NCBI GenBank assembly: GCA_964443325.1
Contig: CAYUCL010000039.1
Location: forward strand, 1 to 19,880
DNA length: 19,880 nt
Direction: 5' to 3'
Source of the DNA: DAOUVR01 sp034430535
GTDB taxonomy: Bacteria > Chloroflexota > Dehalococcoidia > E44-bin15
The notes under the pieces were generated by a model, which did not search any database, was not told the DNA's origin, and saw only the letters and a list, made by a program, of their open reading frames with translations. Position numbers and translations under genes: made by a program. Position 1 is the stretch's first letter; each line of letters begins with the position of its first letter. Below are positions 1 through 7,128 of the stretch, piece by piece.

Positions 1-55
1 AGAAATAGTGAATTATAATGAAATGTTAAGATTCTTTAACCTAGGAACGTAGATT

Positions 56-1195
56 ATGGCTACAAAGCGTGATTATTATGATGTTATGGGGGTGGGTAGG
101 TCTGCCTCCGAGGGGGAAATAAAGCGGGCCTTCAGGAAACTCGCCTTCAAGTACCATCCTGACCACAACCGCGAGGACGGCGCCGAGGAAAAGTTCAAGG
201 AGGTCAATGAGGCCTTTGAGGTGCTTTCCGACCCCGATAAGCGGGCGAACTATGACCGCTTCGGGCATGCCGGGGCTGGCTTTGGTCAGGGCTTTGATCA
301 AGGGTTCGGCGGCTTCAGGGGATTCGACGATGTCTTCGGCGGCCTTGGCGACATTTTCGATACTTTCTTCGGTGGCGCTACCACGGCAACCGGGCGTGGC
401 CCACAGCAGGGCACCGATATCCGTTATGGCCTCACCCTCTCTTTTGAGGAGGCGGTTTTCGGATGCGACAGGGAGATCGAGGTTCAGCGCATCGAGAACT
501 GCTCCAGGTGTAGCGGCACGGGCTCCGAGCCGGGCAGTCAGCCGGAGAAGTGCCCCGAGTGCGGGGGCACCGGGCAGGTGCGCCGGGTGCAGCGAAGCGT
601 TTTCGGGCGGTTTGTCAATATCACCGCCTGCAACCGCTGCGGCGGTGAGGGACGGATCGTCACCAAGCCCTGTACTCAGTGCCGCGGTTCGGGCAAGGAG
701 AGGCAGAAGCGCAGGCTTGTGGTCAGCATACCCGCCGGGGTGGATGATGGCTCCCAGATGCGCCTAAGCGGTGAGGGCAACGCGGGGACCCACGGCGGTG
801 GCCCGGGGAATCTTTATGTAAGCCTCTCGGTGGAGGAGCATTCATTCTTCAAGCGTCGGGGGAATGATATCCTCTATGACCTGCCAATTAACTTCGTTCA
901 GGCGGCGATGGGCGATGAGGTTGAGGTTCCCACAGTGGATAGTTCGGTCAAACTCAAGATACCGCCGGGGACGCAGACAGGCAAGCTATTCAGACTCAAG
1001 GACAAAGGTGTACCCCACCTCAGGGGTGGGGGCAGGGGCTCTCAATTGGTAATGGTTCATGTAGTCACCCCTGAAACGATGAATAAGGAGCAGCGAAGGC
1101 TGTTTGCGGAACTGAAGAAAAGTCTGGGTGAAGCGAAGATGCCCAAGGAGGCGAAGGGGCTTTTCGAAAAAATCAGGGACGTCTTCGAGGCGTAA
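56..1195 (+). CDS. dnaJ: Chaperone protein DnaJ
   Basis: Hsp40 co-chaperone that delivers unfolded clients to DnaK and stimulates its ATPase in the cytoplasm. The 379-residue product has the full type I layout. The J domain (about 5-70) has the HPD motif at residues 34-36. A Gly/Phe-rich linker follows (about 71-116), then four CxxCxGxG zinc motifs at residues 149-156, 166-173, 192-199 and 206-213, and the C-terminal substrate-binding domain. Length is normal for the family. The ATG at 56 has AGGAA at 43-47 as a ribosome binding site. Only 55 bases precede it in the window, so a grpE-dnaK-dnaJ operon, common for this gene, cannot be confirmed. It is followed by a degenerate repeat and then rsmE on the same strand. 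Confidence 0.97.
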   Translation: MATKRDYYDVMGVGRSASEGEIKRAFRKLAFKYHPDHNREDGAEEKFKEVNEAFEVLSDPDKRANYDRFGHAGAGFGQGFDQGFGGFRGFDDVFGGLGDIFDTFFGGATTATGRGPQQGTDIRYGLTLSFEEAVFGCDREIEVQRIENCSRCSGTGSEPGSQPEKCPECGGTGQVRRVQRSVFGRFVNITACNRCGGEGRIVTKPCTQCRGSGKERQKRRLVVSIPAGVDDGSQMRLSGEGNAGTHGGGPGNLYVSLSVEEHSFFKRRGNDILYDLPINFVQAAMGDEVEVPTVDSSVKLKIPPGTQTGKLFRLKDKGVPHLRGGGRGSQLVMVHVVTPETMNKEQRRLFAELKKSLGEAKMPKEAKGLFEKIRDVFEA

Positions 1196-1241
1196 ATATG
1201 GCCCGTTTGCATATAACGTGTCGAAAACCTGTATAAGAACA

Positions 1242-1298
1242 GGGTGGCCGGGAGCATCTGCTTCTGGAGGGTTGGTACCTTAGGCGACAACCTACCCC
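1242..1298. repeat. Degenerate copy (A) of the GGGTAG/CTACCC double-hairpin repeat
   Basis: Lies between dnaJ and rsmE. It begins GGGTGGCCGGGAGCATCTGC and ends CAACCTACCCC. A first imperfect hairpin (CCGGGAGCA/TGCTTCTGG) is followed by a second with a short GGTTG/CAACC stem. Spacing and ends match the clean copies at 12522-12577 and 18775-18832, but the arms have diverged, so this looks like an old, decaying copy. Confidence 0.6.
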
Positions 1299-1357
1299 GA
1301 AGGAATTCCACCACAATAGCAACAAGTTCTCTATTTTAACTGTAATGGCAGCGGAGG

Positions 1358-2116
1358 ATGCACCGTTTTTTTATCCCTTCGGAATGGATCGACCAGGATA
1401 GGGTGGTCATCAAAGGCAGGCAGGTTCATCAGCTCAGGGACGTGCTGCGATTGATGAGTGGCGACCGCATTGCCGTTCTGGGCAACACTGGCCTGGAATA
1501 TGAGGTTGAGCTGGAAAGGGTCGATCGAGGCCATGTCTACGGTGTGGTCAGGAAAACAACCTCGGTGGCCGAGCCCCGCACCAGGGTCACTGTATATCAG
1601 GCATTGCTGAAGGGCAGCAAGTTCGAGTTCATCATCCAGAAGTGCACTGAGCTCGGGGTGGCGCGTTTTGTTCCCACGCTATGCGAGCGATGCGCCGTCC
1701 AAGAGATAAGCGACGTGTCCACCAGGAAGTTGGAGCGCTGGCGAAGGATAATCATCGAGGCGGCGGAGCAATCGGGGCGGGGAAAGCTGCCCGTGCTTGA
1801 GCCGGTGGCGCCCTTTGAGCAGGCCTGCCAGTCGGCAGCGGGATTCTCCCTGCTACCGTGGGAAGAGGAGAAAACGGTGGGGCTTCGTGCAGCACTGCAA
1901 GACGAGATTAACCACCGGGGAGATTTGTTGTCGGTGAACCTGTTCATCGGTCCTGAGGGGGGATTCACCCGTTCTGAGGTAGACTTTGCCCGAAATCGCG
2001 GCATAGATTTGGTAACACTGGGTAGCCGGGTGTTGCGGGCGGAGACCGCTGGCCTGGTGGCGGCCAGCGCAGTATTGTATGAATGCGGCGATTTAGACCC
2101 CTTGCCCTCGGATTAG
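1358..2116 (+). CDS. rsmE: 16S rRNA (uracil(1498)-N(3))-methyltransferase RsmE
   Basis: SPOUT-family enzyme that uses S-adenosylmethionine to methylate N3 of U1498 in 16S rRNA of the 30S subunit. The 252-residue product starts MHRFF, typical of the family. It has an N-terminal PUA-like part, a central segment with KCTELGV and EAAEQSGR, and the C-terminal knotted SAM-binding motif FIGPEGGF followed by LGSRVLRAETA. No in-frame start exists further upstream, because an in-frame TAA lies at 1343-1345. GGAGG (1353-1357) touches the ATG with no spacer, so initiation may be leaderless or otherwise unusual. Its last 24 bases overlap the end of gpsA on the other strand. dnaJ lies upstream, and co-transcription is possible. 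Confidence 0.95.
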   Translation: MHRFFIPSEWIDQDRVVIKGRQVHQLRDVLRLMSGDRIAVLGNTGLEYEVELERVDRGHVYGVVRKTTSVAEPRTRVTVYQALLKGSKFEFIIQKCTELGVARFVPTLCERCAVQEISDVSTRKLERWRRIIIEAAEQSGRGKLPVLEPVAPFEQACQSAAGFSLLPWEEEKTVGLRAALQDEINHRGDLLSVNLFIGPEGGFTRSEVDFARNRGIDLVTLGSRVLRAETAGLVAASAVLYECGDLDPLPSD

Positions 2117-3082
2117 CCGCTCCATCGCCGCAGCGAGGTCGCGGCCTTCAAAGAGCACCTTATACAGTTGCTCGGTTATCGGCACCTCTACCCCTAGCTC
2201 TCTGGCTAGCTTCAGGGCAGCGGAGGTGGTATCAATCCCCTCGACGACGCTGGTCATAGTGGTTCTTATCTCCTCTGCGGGGCGCCCCTTAGCAAGCTCC
2301 CGGCCGAAGGTGCGGTTGCGGCTGAGTGTACTGGAGCAGGTGGCGACCAGGTCACCCACGCCGGCAAGCCCGGTGAGAGTGGCCGGGTTAGCCCCGGCGG
2401 CGACGCTGATTCGAGTGATTTCGGCAAGACCCCGTGTGGCGAAGGCAGCCTTAGCGTTATCGCCATAGCCCAGGGCGTCCATCATGCCCGCCCCCAGTGC
2501 AACGATGTTCTTCAGCGCCCCGGCTAACTCAACACCAACCATGTCATTGCTGGTCTCAACCTGGAAGGCGGGCGAGTTCATTATCTCCTTAACTCTTCCC
2601 GCCACGGTACCATTCTGGGCGGCGACCACGGTCGATGCTGGCAACCCCTGGGCGATCTCTTTGGAGAAGTTGGGACCTGAAATGGCGCAAATCTTATCGA
2701 GGAGGGAGGGGTCGAGCTCCTCGGCAAGCACCTGACTCATCCTCTTTGAGGTGTCTTTCTCCAGCCCTTTGGCAGCGCTCACTATAGGCGCGTCTGCGTC
2801 GATATGTCCTCTCACCAGCCTCACGTTTCGCCGTATCTCCTGCGAGGGCACGGCGAGAATGACCAATGAAGCGCCTTTCAGTGCCTCCTCTACGGAGGAG
2901 GTGGGCGACAGATTTTCAGGGAAGGTGATGCCGGGCAGGCGGGCGGTATTCTCCCTATCGGTATTCAGCCTGTCGGCCTCATCTTTTGTCCTCGCCCAGA
3001 GCGCCACCTCTATCCCTTTTCGGGACAGCATTATCCCCAATGCTGTCCCCCAGGCGGTAGTTCCGATGATGGCAGCCTTCAT
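2093..3082 (-). CDS. gpsA: Glycerol-3-phosphate dehydrogenase [NAD(P)+]
   Basis: Reduces dihydroxyacetone phosphate to sn-glycerol 3-phosphate, the backbone for membrane phospholipids, in the cytoplasm. The 329-residue product matches the family in length. An N-terminal Rossmann segment reads IIGTTAWGTALG (the usual GxGxxG has Thr at the second Gly). It is followed by SAAKGLE, SGPNFSKEIA, the catalytic-lysine segment GALKNIVALGAG, and GLAGVGDLVATC with SRNRTFG. The start codon overlaps the plsY stop by ATGA (3079-3082), so translation is probably coupled. Its neighbour PlsY uses its product directly, which supports the call. It is the last gene of the argF-der-plsY-gpsA operon and converges on rsmE with a 24-base overlap. 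Confidence 0.96.
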   Translation of the reverse strand: MKAAIIGTTAWGTALGIMLSRKGIEVALWARTKDEADRLNTDRENTARLPGITFPENLSPTSSVEEALKGASLVILAVPSQEIRRNVRLVRGHIDADAPIVSAAKGLEKDTSKRMSQVLAEELDPSLLDKICAISGPNFSKEIAQGLPASTVVAAQNGTVAGRVKEIMNSPAFQVETSNDMVGVELAGALKNIVALGAGMMDALGYGDNAKAAFATRGLAEITRISVAAGANPATLTGLAGVGDLVATCSSTLSRNRTFGRELAKGRPAEEIRTTMTSVVEGIDTTSAALKLARELGVEVPITEQLYKVLFEGRDLAAAMERLIRGQGV

Positions 3083-3714
3083 GGGACCTCCGCTCTCTGG
3101 CCTATCTTTCGTTCCGTACCCGAAAGCAGCCTCTGGATATTGCCGCGATGACGGAAAATGATGATGGGCACAACGATCAGGCCAAAGATCAGGCAGGCGA
3201 ATGGCTCCAAATCAAAAAGAACGAATGCAATCATGGCTGCAAGCATGGCAAGCCCTGCCAGTATGGAGCCGAGGGAGACATAGCGCGACAGCGCCACCAC
3301 AGCGATGAAAATGGCGAAGCAGATGAGCGCAACTGGCCAACTTATCACCAGGAGGGCGCCAAAACCGGTGCTAACGCCACGCCCTCCACGGAATCCAATG
3401 TAAACCGGCCAGTTATGCCCGATAACCGCTGCCGCCCCACCAGCCATAATCCCCCAGGTGTGCATTGTGGGATCGGACGCGAAGATGGCCCAGGCAAGCC
3501 CCACCGCAGCGGCTCCTTTGACCAGGTCAGCGGCGAAGACGAAAGCCCCGGCTTTCTTACCAGTGGTGCGCAACACGTTTGTCATTCCCATGCTGCCACT
3601 ACCGTAATCCCTGACATCGATGCCCCGAGTTACTCTTCCCGCTATGACGCCAAAGGGGATTGCCCCGATAAGGTAACCCAGAATAATCACGCCAATGAAC
3701 ATTAATACGATCAT
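3079..3714 (-). CDS. plsY: Glycerol-3-phosphate acyltransferase PlsY
   Basis: Integral membrane enzyme that transfers an acyl group from acyl-phosphate to glycerol 3-phosphate, giving lysophosphatidate, the first step of phospholipid synthesis. The 211-residue product is mostly hydrophobic with about five membrane segments. It shows the conserved loops YLIGAIPFGVIAGR, DYGSGSMGMTNVLRTTGK (Gly-Ser-Gly-x-x-Gly then TN-R), GHNWPVYIGFRGGRGV and RHRGNIQRL near the end. The start overlaps the der stop and its own stop overlaps the gpsA start, both as ATGA, indicating one translationally coupled transcript. GpsA next door makes its substrate. Confidence 0.95.
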   Translation of the reverse strand: MIVLMFIGVIILGYLIGAIPFGVIAGRVTRGIDVRDYGSGSMGMTNVLRTTGKKAGAFVFAADLVKGAAAVGLAWAIFASDPTMHTWGIMAGGAAAVIGHNWPVYIGFRGGRGVSTGFGALLVISWPVALICFAIFIAVVALSRYVSLGSILAGLAMLAAMIAFVLFDLEPFACLIFGLIVVPIIIFRHRGNIQRLLSGTERKIGQRAEVP

Positions 3715-5024
3715 TCCTCGCCCCTTCCTTTGAAAATAAATCGTAATGGGGTGCCATGAAAGCCGAAGCTCTGGCGTAGCCTGTTCTCCAGGTAGCGCTG
3801 ATAGGAGAAGTGCAACAGGCTGGGGTTGTTGACGAAGAAGACAAATGTGGGGGGGCTTTTCTCAGCCTGAGTGGCATAGAGTATCTTGAGCTTCTTGCCC
3901 TGCACCGATGGTGGGGCGTGGTCCGCCACCGCACGGTGAACTACGCCGTTCAGTAGTGAGGTGGGGATACGTTTTTGGCGCTCTTCAAATAGCTCTCTGG
4001 CGGTGGCAATGACCTTTTCCACCCCTTGCTTGAGTTTGGCCGAGGTAAACAGAATAGGCGTATAGGGCATAAACTTCAGCTTTTGCTGGGCGTACCGGGT
4101 GTATTCTTTACGGTCTGCTGTCTGTTCAACCAGGTCCCACTTGTTGACTACTAATACCATCCCTTTGAAGGCTCGCTGAATGTAGCCGGCGATGTGTGTA
4201 TCCTGGGCGGTAAGGGGCTCGGTAGCATCGGTGATGAGGAGCGCCACATCCGCCCGGTCGATGGCGCGCTGCGCCCGCATCACACCGTAGCGCTCAATGC
4301 CGCCTTCGATTCGCCCCCTTCTTCTGATGCCGGCAGTATCGATAAGCAGCATTCGGTCGCCATTATACTCAAAAACGGTGTCTATAGCATCCCTGGTGGT
4401 GCCTGGGGTTTCGGTGACGATGGCTCGCTCCTGCCCCAGGATGGCGTTCAACAGCAGGGATTTGCCCACGTTGGGGCGACCCACGATAGCCACCTTCATC
4501 ATATCGAGCTCCTCTTCAGGCGGTACGTAGGGCAGACTTTCCACGACTTTATCGAGTAGTACGTCGATGTCGATGTTGTGGTGGGCGCTTATGGGCAGTG
4601 GGTCGCCTATGGCAAGCTGGTGGAACTGCTGGGCCTGGTAGCTGCGCTGCTCGTTGTCCGCCTTGTTGGCGGCGAGCACTACCGGCTTATCGCAACGCCG
4701 CAGCATTTCAGCGATATCCCTGTCCATGTGGGTCACTCCGTCGAGCACGTCGACCAGGAAGATGATGGCATCGGCCTCGTCGATAGCCACCTCCACCTGT
4801 TTTTTCACGCTATGGCCGATATCCGTATCCGGGGCGACCAGCAGCCCGCCAGTGTCGACTATGGCGAAAGCATTTTCATTCCAGGTGATGTCGGCGTAGA
4901 GGCGGTCTCTGGTCGTGCCTGGCTCATCCTCGATGATGGACAGACGCTTTCCAACCAGGCGATTGAACAGGGTGGACTTGCCCACATTCGGCCTGCCAAC
5001 GATGGCAACGATGGGTTTGGTCAT
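3711..5024 (-). CDS. der: Ribosome-assembly GTPase Der (EngA)
   Basis: Tandem-domain GTPase needed for maturation of the 50S ribosomal subunit. The 437-residue product has two complete G domains and a C-terminal KH-like domain. The first has GRPNVGKS at residue 10, then DEPGTTRD, DTGG and NKAD. The second has GRPNVGKS near residue 180, TETPGTTRD, DTAG and NKWD. The KH-like end contains NPSLLHFSYQRYLENRLR. Length is typical. The ATG at 5022-5024 overlaps the argF stop by ATGA, and its own stop overlaps the plsY start in the same way, so it is second in a four-gene operon. Confidence 0.97.
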   Translation of the reverse strand: MTKPIVAIVGRPNVGKSTLFNRLVGKRLSIIEDEPGTTRDRLYADITWNENAFAIVDTGGLLVAPDTDIGHSVKKQVEVAIDEADAIIFLVDVLDGVTHMDRDIAEMLRRCDKPVVLAANKADNEQRSYQAQQFHQLAIGDPLPISAHHNIDIDVLLDKVVESLPYVPPEEELDMMKVAIVGRPNVGKSLLLNAILGQERAIVTETPGTTRDAIDTVFEYNGDRMLLIDTAGIRRRGRIEGGIERYGVMRAQRAIDRADVALLITDATEPLTAQDTHIAGYIQRAFKGMVLVVNKWDLVEQTADRKEYTRYAQQKLKFMPYTPILFTSAKLKQGVEKVIATARELFEERQKRIPTSLLNGVVHRAVADHAPPSVQGKKLKILYATQAEKSPPTFVFFVNNPSLLHFSYQRYLENRLRQSFGFHGTPLRFIFKGRGEE

Positions 5025-5920
5025 TTTGTTCCCAACAGCTTCACCAGAATCGCTTTCTGCATGTGGAGCCTGTTCTCCGCCTGGTCGAACACCACCGATT
5101 GGGGCGCATCCAGAATGCCCTCGGCGACCTCCTCGCCGTGATGCGCCGGAAGGGGGTGCATGAAGATGGCGTTATTCCTTGCTAAGGATAGAAGGCGGCT
5201 ATCCACCTGGTATCCAGAAAAGGTGAGGCGGCGGCGCGGCGCCTCTGCCTCCTGCCCCATGCTCGTCCACACATCGGTATAGACCACATCGGCGCCCTGA
5301 ACCGCCTCATCAGGCTCCTCGGTTAGCATGACCTGGCCACCGTTTTTTCGCGCCTGTGCCACAACATCGTCGGAGAGCTGGTAGCCTTTCGGACACGCAA
5401 TCCTGAGGTCGATGCCCATTAAGGAGCAAGCCAGGAGCAGGCTGTTGGCGACATTATTGGCATCTCCAATATAGCTGACGATTAGACCCTCCATGCTACC
5501 CTTCTTCTCATAGATGGTTAAAAGATCGGCAAGGACCTGGCAGGGGTGCTCCCGGTCGGAGAGGCCATTTATCACCGGGATGGTGGCATACTGTGCCAGC
5601 GTCTCGATGCTCTCATGGGCGAAGGTTCGGGCGACGATGCCGTCTACATAGCGAGAAAGCACTCGCGCCACGTCGGAGATTGGCTCCCGCTCCCCCAGAC
5701 CGACCTCAGCCGGGGACAGGTATAGCGCATGCCCGCCAAGCTGGTACATGGCGATATCGAAGCTCACCCGGGTGCGTAGCGAGGGCTTCTCAAAGATGAG
5801 GGCCAAAGTCCTTCCCTCAAGCATCCTTTTTCTGCCTCCCTGCTTCATTTCGATGGCGCTCCTTATCAGGCTATGGATTTCCTGAGAGTCAAGGTCAGCA
5901 ATAGAGAGCAGTTGTTTCAT
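5021..5920 (-). CDS. argF: Ornithine carbamoyltransferase
   Basis: Transfers the carbamoyl group from carbamoyl phosphate to ornithine to make citrulline in arginine synthesis. The 299-residue product carries the carbamoyl-phosphate motif as EKPSLRTR (S47-R51), HPCQVLADLLT in the central region, DVWTSMGQE (the SMG loop typical of the ornithine enzyme) and HPLPAHHGEEV at residues 255-265. Most relatives have HCLP in that last motif, so Cys is replaced by Pro256; aspartate carbamoyltransferases have HPLP, but the SMG loop favours ornithine. The ATG at 5920 is chosen because it gives MKQLLSIADL, has AAAGGGG upstream and lies downstream of a promoter-like site. The open frame continuing upstream runs into the N gap and is not coding. 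First gene of the operon. Confidence 0.92.
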   Translation of the reverse strand: MKQLLSIADLDSQEIHSLIRSAIEMKQGGRKRMLEGRTLALIFEKPSLRTRVSFDIAMYQLGGHALYLSPAEVGLGEREPISDVARVLSRYVDGIVARTFAHESIETLAQYATIPVINGLSDREHPCQVLADLLTIYEKKGSMEGLIVSYIGDANNVANSLLLACSLMGIDLRIACPKGYQLSDDVVAQARKNGGQVMLTEEPDEAVQGADVVYTDVWTSMGQEAEAPRRRLTFSGYQVDSRLLSLARNNAIFMHPLPAHHGEEVAEGILDAPQSVVFDQAENRLHMQKAILVKLLGTK

Positions 5921-5949
5921 TTGGGTTTTCCCCTTTCGATAGTGGCCAT

Positions 5950-5958
5950 AGTATAGCA
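5950..5958 (-). promoter_or_regulatory. Extended -10 promoter for the argF operon
   Basis: Read on the minus strand the sequence is TGTGCTATACT, a TG-N-TATACT extended -10 (TATACT at 5955-5950). A transcript would start about 23 bases before the argF ATG, leaving room for the AAAGGGG ribosome binding site. No good -35 at 17-bp spacing is visible; TTGTTA occurs at a 15-bp spacing. The same TGCTATACT string occurs before the Crp/Fnr gene. Confidence 0.5.
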
Positions 5959-5989
5959 CAGGGCCGCCCCTAACAAAATATGCTAAGAA

Positions 5990-5999
5990 NNNNNNNNNN
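5990..5999. other. Assembly gap (10 Ns)
   Basis: Ten undetermined bases between the argF promoter region and the toxin-antitoxin pair. The run is probably a scaffold join of unknown true length, so the link between the two sides is less certain than elsewhere. Confidence 0.95.
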
Positions 6000-6047
6000 A
6001 ATCTATGAAGAACACAACACAAAATAGGAATTGACTTGCGATATATG

Positions 6048-6076
6048 TTGACAAATGTATACATTTGTGATACAAT
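6048..6076 (+). promoter_or_regulatory. Consensus sigma70 promoter of the toxin-antitoxin pair
   Basis: TTGACA at 6048-6053 and TACAAT at 6071-6076 are separated by exactly 17 bases, close to the ideal housekeeping promoter. The toxin ATG follows at 6099 with GGGAGA (6088-6093) as ribosome binding site. Confidence 0.85.
6051..6068. promoter_or_regulatory. Perfect 18-bp palindromic operator
   Basis: ACAAATGTATACATTTGT is a perfect inverted repeat with no spacer. It starts inside the -35 box and fills most of the promoter spacer. A repressor bound here would block RNA polymerase. The ribbon-helix-helix protein encoded two genes downstream is the obvious candidate, as toxin-antitoxin operons are usually autoregulated by the antitoxin. 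That binding is inference. Confidence 0.75.
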
Positions 6077-6098
6077 TGTTTTTGCTTGGGAGACAAAG

Positions 6099-6383
6099 AT
6101 GTTAAGAATAGAGGCGATTTGGGTAGATGATGATGTTCTAGATAAAATTGAAGGAAAACACGGCCTCAGATTTCAGGATGTGGAAGAGGGATTAGTCCAT
6201 TCACGCGAACGCTGCTTCCACAAGGTTGGCGGAGGTCAGATACGCGCGCTATTCAAAACTTTGGGAGGCGACTATGTTACTGTATTTCTGAGTCCTCTTG
6301 GATGCGGTGATTGGAAAATCAATACTGCGAGGAGGATGGCACCAAAAGAGAGGCGCTATTACAAATTGTCCAAGAAGGGGTGA
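6099..6383 (+). CDS. BrnT-like type II toxin
   Basis: Predicted ribonuclease toxin of the BrnT (DUF497) family, which has a RelE-like fold and is held inactive by a partner antitoxin. The 94-residue product shows the family's marks in order: an early KHGLRFQDVEEGL (compare KHG-x-x-F), a middle strand pair RALFKTLGGDYVTVFLSP, and the C-terminal TARRMAPKERRYY, which corresponds to the ARRA-x-x-x-ER-x-x-Y signature. The ATG at 6099 fits the ribosome binding site GGGAGA; an earlier in-frame ATG at 6036 lies upstream of the promoter and is excluded. Toxin first, then antitoxin three bases later, is the BrnT-BrnA order. Activity is inferred from family only. Confidence 0.75.
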   Translation: MLRIEAIWVDDDVLDKIEGKHGLRFQDVEEGLVHSRERCFHKVGGGQIRALFKTLGGDYVTVFLSPLGCGDWKINTARRMAPKERRYYKLSKKG

Positions 6384-6386
6384 ATT

Positions 6387-6914
6387 ATGGCGAAGATAGA
6401 AAAAGGATTGACCGTAGAAGAGATAGGAGAGCAGGTGGAAGTTGAAGTCAAACAACCGCTTCAAAAAATCGTACCTATTCGCTTGTCATCTGAGCATTGG
6501 TCAGAGCTTTACCGGTATGCTCATGAACTGGGCATAGGTCCAACAACATTGGCACGGATGTGGATCCTCGAGAGGCTGGCTTTCCTTAGAATGGCCACTT
6601 CTGGGAGTGGTGCTTCCGGCGCACTGCTGCCTCGCCCACAAGCGCCGGTTAGCGCACCGATGCGCCTCACCCTCGATCAGTTCATGGAGAGACTTGTGGG
6701 TTACTTGTATGACCAGGAGAAGCAGGACATCTTGGAGGCAGGCAAGGGCAGCATGGTGCCTCCAAATGCAGACAGGCCAGAGGACGTCAGATACATGCTC
6801 ATGACTGGGAAGACTGCGGCTGAGGCGGGGAAGATGTTTTTCCGAGCTATCGCCAGAGCGATGGGCGTAGAAATCGTGGAGGAAGAGGCTGAAGCCACAG
6901 GACAAAAGGTTTAA
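6387..6914 (+). CDS. Ribbon-helix-helix (CopG/BrnA-like) antitoxin with long C-terminal extension
   Basis: Predicted DNA-binding antitoxin and autorepressor, 175 residues. The N-terminal part fits a ribbon-helix-helix fold: strand QKIVPIRLS (26-34), helix SEHWSELYRYAHELG (35-49), turn, and helix TTLARMWILERL (53-64); the last is common in antitoxins paired with BrnT-type toxins. A Gly/Ser/Pro linker (about 70-92) leads to a segment of about 80 residues (LTLDQFMERLVGYLYDQE onward, ending in an acidic tail) that I do not recognise. Typical partners are about 80-100 residues, so the extension is unusual. It starts three bases after the toxin stop, inside the same transcript, with GAAGGGG as ribosome binding site. 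Confidence 0.7.
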   Translation: MAKIEKGLTVEEIGEQVEVEVKQPLQKIVPIRLSSEHWSELYRYAHELGIGPTTLARMWILERLAFLRMATSGSGASGALLPRPQAPVSAPMRLTLDQFMERLVGYLYDQEKQDILEAGKGSMVPPNADRPEDVRYMLMTGKTAAEAGKMFFRAIARAMGVEIVEEEAEATGQKV

Positions 6915-6959
6915 GGGTAACGGCTGCATCCAAGAGCTACGATACGTCCTTTTCACGAA

Positions 6960-6990
6960 ATGCGGAGTGGTAACCCCTGCCACTCCGTAT
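6960..6990 (+). terminator. Intrinsic terminator after the toxin-antitoxin pair
   Basis: ATGCGGAGTGG (6960-6970) pairs with CCACTCCGTAT (6980-6990) around a 9-base loop. This gives an 11-bp stem with one G-T pair, followed by T-rich TCTATTC. It sits 45 bases after the antitoxin stop. The T tract is imperfect. Confidence 0.55.
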
Positions 6991-7015
6991 TCTATTCAAA
7001 CGCATCAAGTGGGAC

Positions 7016-7041
7016 GGTGGGTTTCATTTCACCCACCCTAC
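7016..7041. repeat. Half copy of the 18547-18635 repeat, inverted
   Basis: The hairpin GGTGGGT/ACCCACC, followed directly by CTAC, is the reverse complement (one mismatch in the 22-base hairpin) of the first arm of the element at 18547-18635. Only one arm is present, so this is a truncated or decayed member. Confidence 0.6.
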
Positions 7042-7052
7042 TACTGAGGGTG

Positions 7053-7106
7053 TTCCCTCTCCCTTGACGGGAGAGGGAAAGGGTGAGGGTGTAGCTTCCC
7101 CCTCAC
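7053..7106. repeat. CCCTCTCCC/GGGAGAGGG hairpin repeat
   Basis: TTCCCTCTCCC (7053-7063) pairs with GGGAGAGGGAA (7069-7079) around TTGAC. A second hairpin, GTGAGGG (7083-7089) with CCCTCAC (7100-7106), follows. Similar polypurine/polypyrimidine hairpins recur at 12268-12356 and 18951-19003. With its neighbours this element fills the stretch between the antitoxin gene and polA, where I see no coding sequence. Confidence 0.6.
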
Positions 7107-7128
7107 TCTAACTCCCTCCACATTCGCT

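Noticed and set aside
3148..3705. Long open frame on the + strand opposite plsY
   Set aside because: It is a shadow of the well-supported plsY gene; the translation is hydrophilic and of no recognisable family.
5921..6064. Upstream extension of argF through the N run
   Set aside because: The frame only stays open because undetermined bases are read as X; the promoter, ribosome binding site and family start all point to 5920.
6036..6098. N-terminal extension of the toxin from the ATG at 6036
   Set aside because: It would start upstream of, and be encoded across, the TTGACA/TACAAT promoter; the ATG at 6099 has its own ribosome binding site.
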